Assembly (NCBI GenBank): GCA_963665155.2
Contig: CAXXFI010000002.1
Span: 372,001 to 436,000, forward strand
DNA: 64,000 bases
Direction of reading: 5' to 3'
Source of the DNA: UBA1141 sp963665155
Lineage (GTDB): Bacteria; Chloroflexota; Dehalococcoidia; Lucifugimonadales; UBA3495
A program made the position numbers and the translations under genes. Below, piece after piece: positions 63,254-64,000 of this stretch. Numbering within the stretch: the first letter of the stretch is position 1; each line of letters begins with the position of its first letter. The notes under the pieces were generated by a model. It saw only the letters and a list, made by a program, of their open reading frames with translations, was not told the origin of the DNA and made no database searches.

Positions 63254-63562
63254 TCAGGCTAGATCCGCTATCAAATGACCGTCTCGGACGGTGACCGGAA
63301 ATGAGTACATGCGAGATCGCGGCCCATTTACGCACTCACCTTGAGTGTGCTCGAAGCGCCAACCGTGGTCGCGGCACATGAACGCATTCCCTTCATTCGA
63401 GACCACCGAGCCTTGATGCGGGCATATCGTAGACAGCAGCAGGTAACCTTTCTTGCCGGTTACGAGGTAGTAATATTCCTCGTCCACCGAGATTAGCTTC
63501 GGAAATTTGGTGAACGAAGATTCAGGACCCAAGTCGTACTCAGTTTCTTGTCGTGTCGACAT
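63254..63562 (-). CDS. stand-alone Rieske 2Fe-2S protein
   Basis: 102 aa ferredoxin-like Rieske domain. The cluster motif is CPHQGS and CRDHGW, with two Cys and two His. It resembles ferredoxin components of oxygenases, or NirD-like domains. It lies convergent with the broken CoA-transferase and is not close to the oxygenase at 42779, so electron transfer between them is only a possibility. Confidence 0.85.
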   Translation of the reverse strand: MSTRQETEYDLGPESSFTKFPKLISVDEEYYYLVTGKKGYLLLSTICPHQGSVVSNEGNAFMCRDHGWRFEHTQGECVNGPRSRMYSFPVTVRDGHLIADLA

Positions 63563-63954
63563 GATAAAGGTCTCAACTCCCGTTATGGCAGATTGTAATG
63601 CAAATTATCTTGCGGAGATTGGCCGATCGGCTACGGGCAGTATAAACCAAGCACGTCCACCCCTCAATAACGGCGTCAATCTCTCGCATGTGACGGATAA
63701 CAGTCATTATTTCAGTTATCATTCACTTGGTTGTTAATTCACCAAGGTGTTAGTACCTATGTGTGTTGATTTATAGCCGACGTACACCCGAGAAAATTGC
63801 GAAACTCTTTTCAGTGATTTTGGGCTAAGGAATCAGCCGGAATGGTTACGGAAACCGTAGGCTGAAAATGCGTAAAAAGGCTCCGGTGAACCTCGCACCG
63901 GAGCCTTCCTTCTTCAGTGTATAATGGTCTTATCACTTTTGTTGGAGGCTCTTT
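63563..63954. other. intergenic region near the right edge
   Basis: About 390 bases with no credible gene. It contains the hairpin at 63877 and a TATAAT at 63920 pointing right, followed by GGAGG at 63943 ahead of an ATG at 63955. Confidence 0.4.
63877..63907. terminator. terminator hairpin
   Basis: AAGGCTCCGGTG and CACCGGAGCCTT form a perfect 12-base-pair stem with a 7-base loop. T-rich sequence follows on both strands (CCTTCTT rightward, TTTTTACG leftward), so it can work in both directions. Confidence 0.7.
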
Positions 63955-63993
63955 ATGCCCAGTAACAACGCGATAACCATGCCAACCAGATGA
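63920..63993 (+). other. expression start signals with a 12-codon frame at the window edge
   Basis: TATAAT at 63920, GGAGG at 63943 and ATG at 63955 form a good start context. The frame reads MPSNNAITMPTR and then TGA at 63991. It may be a leader peptide, a broken gene, or another read-through TGA; the window ends too soon to tell. Confidence 0.3.
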
Positions 63994-64000
63994 ACCCGAA

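Overview
The window looks like a chromosomal segment of an uncultivated bacterium. Gene content suggests Chloroflexota, class Dehalococcoidia (SAR202-like), but this is inference because no rRNA or phylogenetic marker was available to test. The supporting content is many paralogous catabolic enzymes (amidases, class III CoA-transferases, short-chain dehydrogenases, VOC proteins, a Rieske oxygenase, nitronate monooxygenase), ComD/ComE-like thiamine-diphosphate decarboxylases, and a core set of asnS, gatCA, panC, sbcD, rnpB and fur. TGA serves as an ordinary stop in many genes here, so the code is standard.

Layout. 0.3-7.5 kb: an amidohydrolase, then an Fbp-type ferric iron ABC transporter (permease and binding protein leftward, ATPase rightward) with a DtxR-family regulator after the ATPase. 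7.6-10.1 kb: a ComD/ComE-like pair plus an orphan, motif-degraded ComE paralogue. 10.3-15.1 kb: asnS, an HxlR regulator facing an unrecognised locus with a strong promoter, and gatC-gatA. 15.5-24.1 kb: a frameshifted beta-barrel gene, a CDF metal exporter, an MFS carrier, an SDR, an amidase and a molybdopterin oxidoreductase with two frameshifts. 24.1-27.6 kb: a fur-znuA-znuC-znuB type operon with a perfect TGATAC-N3-GTATCA palindrome. 27.8-28.6 kb: a CTP-synthase-C-terminal-like protein whose catalytic cysteine codon is an in-frame TGA followed by a SECIS-like hairpin, so a probable selenoprotein. 28.8-36.8 kb: a VOC protein, two MaoC dehydratases, a PHP hydrolase, a second ComD/ComE-like pair, DinB, RNase P RNA, a zinc-ribbon protein and SbcD. 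37-44 kb: nitronate monooxygenase, an IS1182-type element, a decayed cysteine-repeat lipoprotein and a Rieske oxygenase. 44.2-48.8 kb: panC with a DUF2520-type gene and a P1 peptidase, then an MFS carrier. 49-63.6 kb: a catabolic gene island invaded by two nearly identical IS701-type elements, a short element sharing their ends and an IS1182 remnant. One SDR and one CoA-transferase are broken there.

Two themes stand out. First, the candidate selenoprotein at 27806-28552 has TGA exactly where glutamine amidotransferases carry the nucleophilic cysteine, while the usual catalytic His and Glu positions read Leu and Gln. It is therefore probably not a normal glutaminase. Second, short tandem duplications recur at gene borders, often copying the translation start region (8.2, 9.5 and 58.0 kb), a gene 3' end (32.5 kb), or short units upstream of or near genes (20.1 and 37.0 kb). 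With the IS insertions and several broken genes, this points to a genome segment in active rearrangement.
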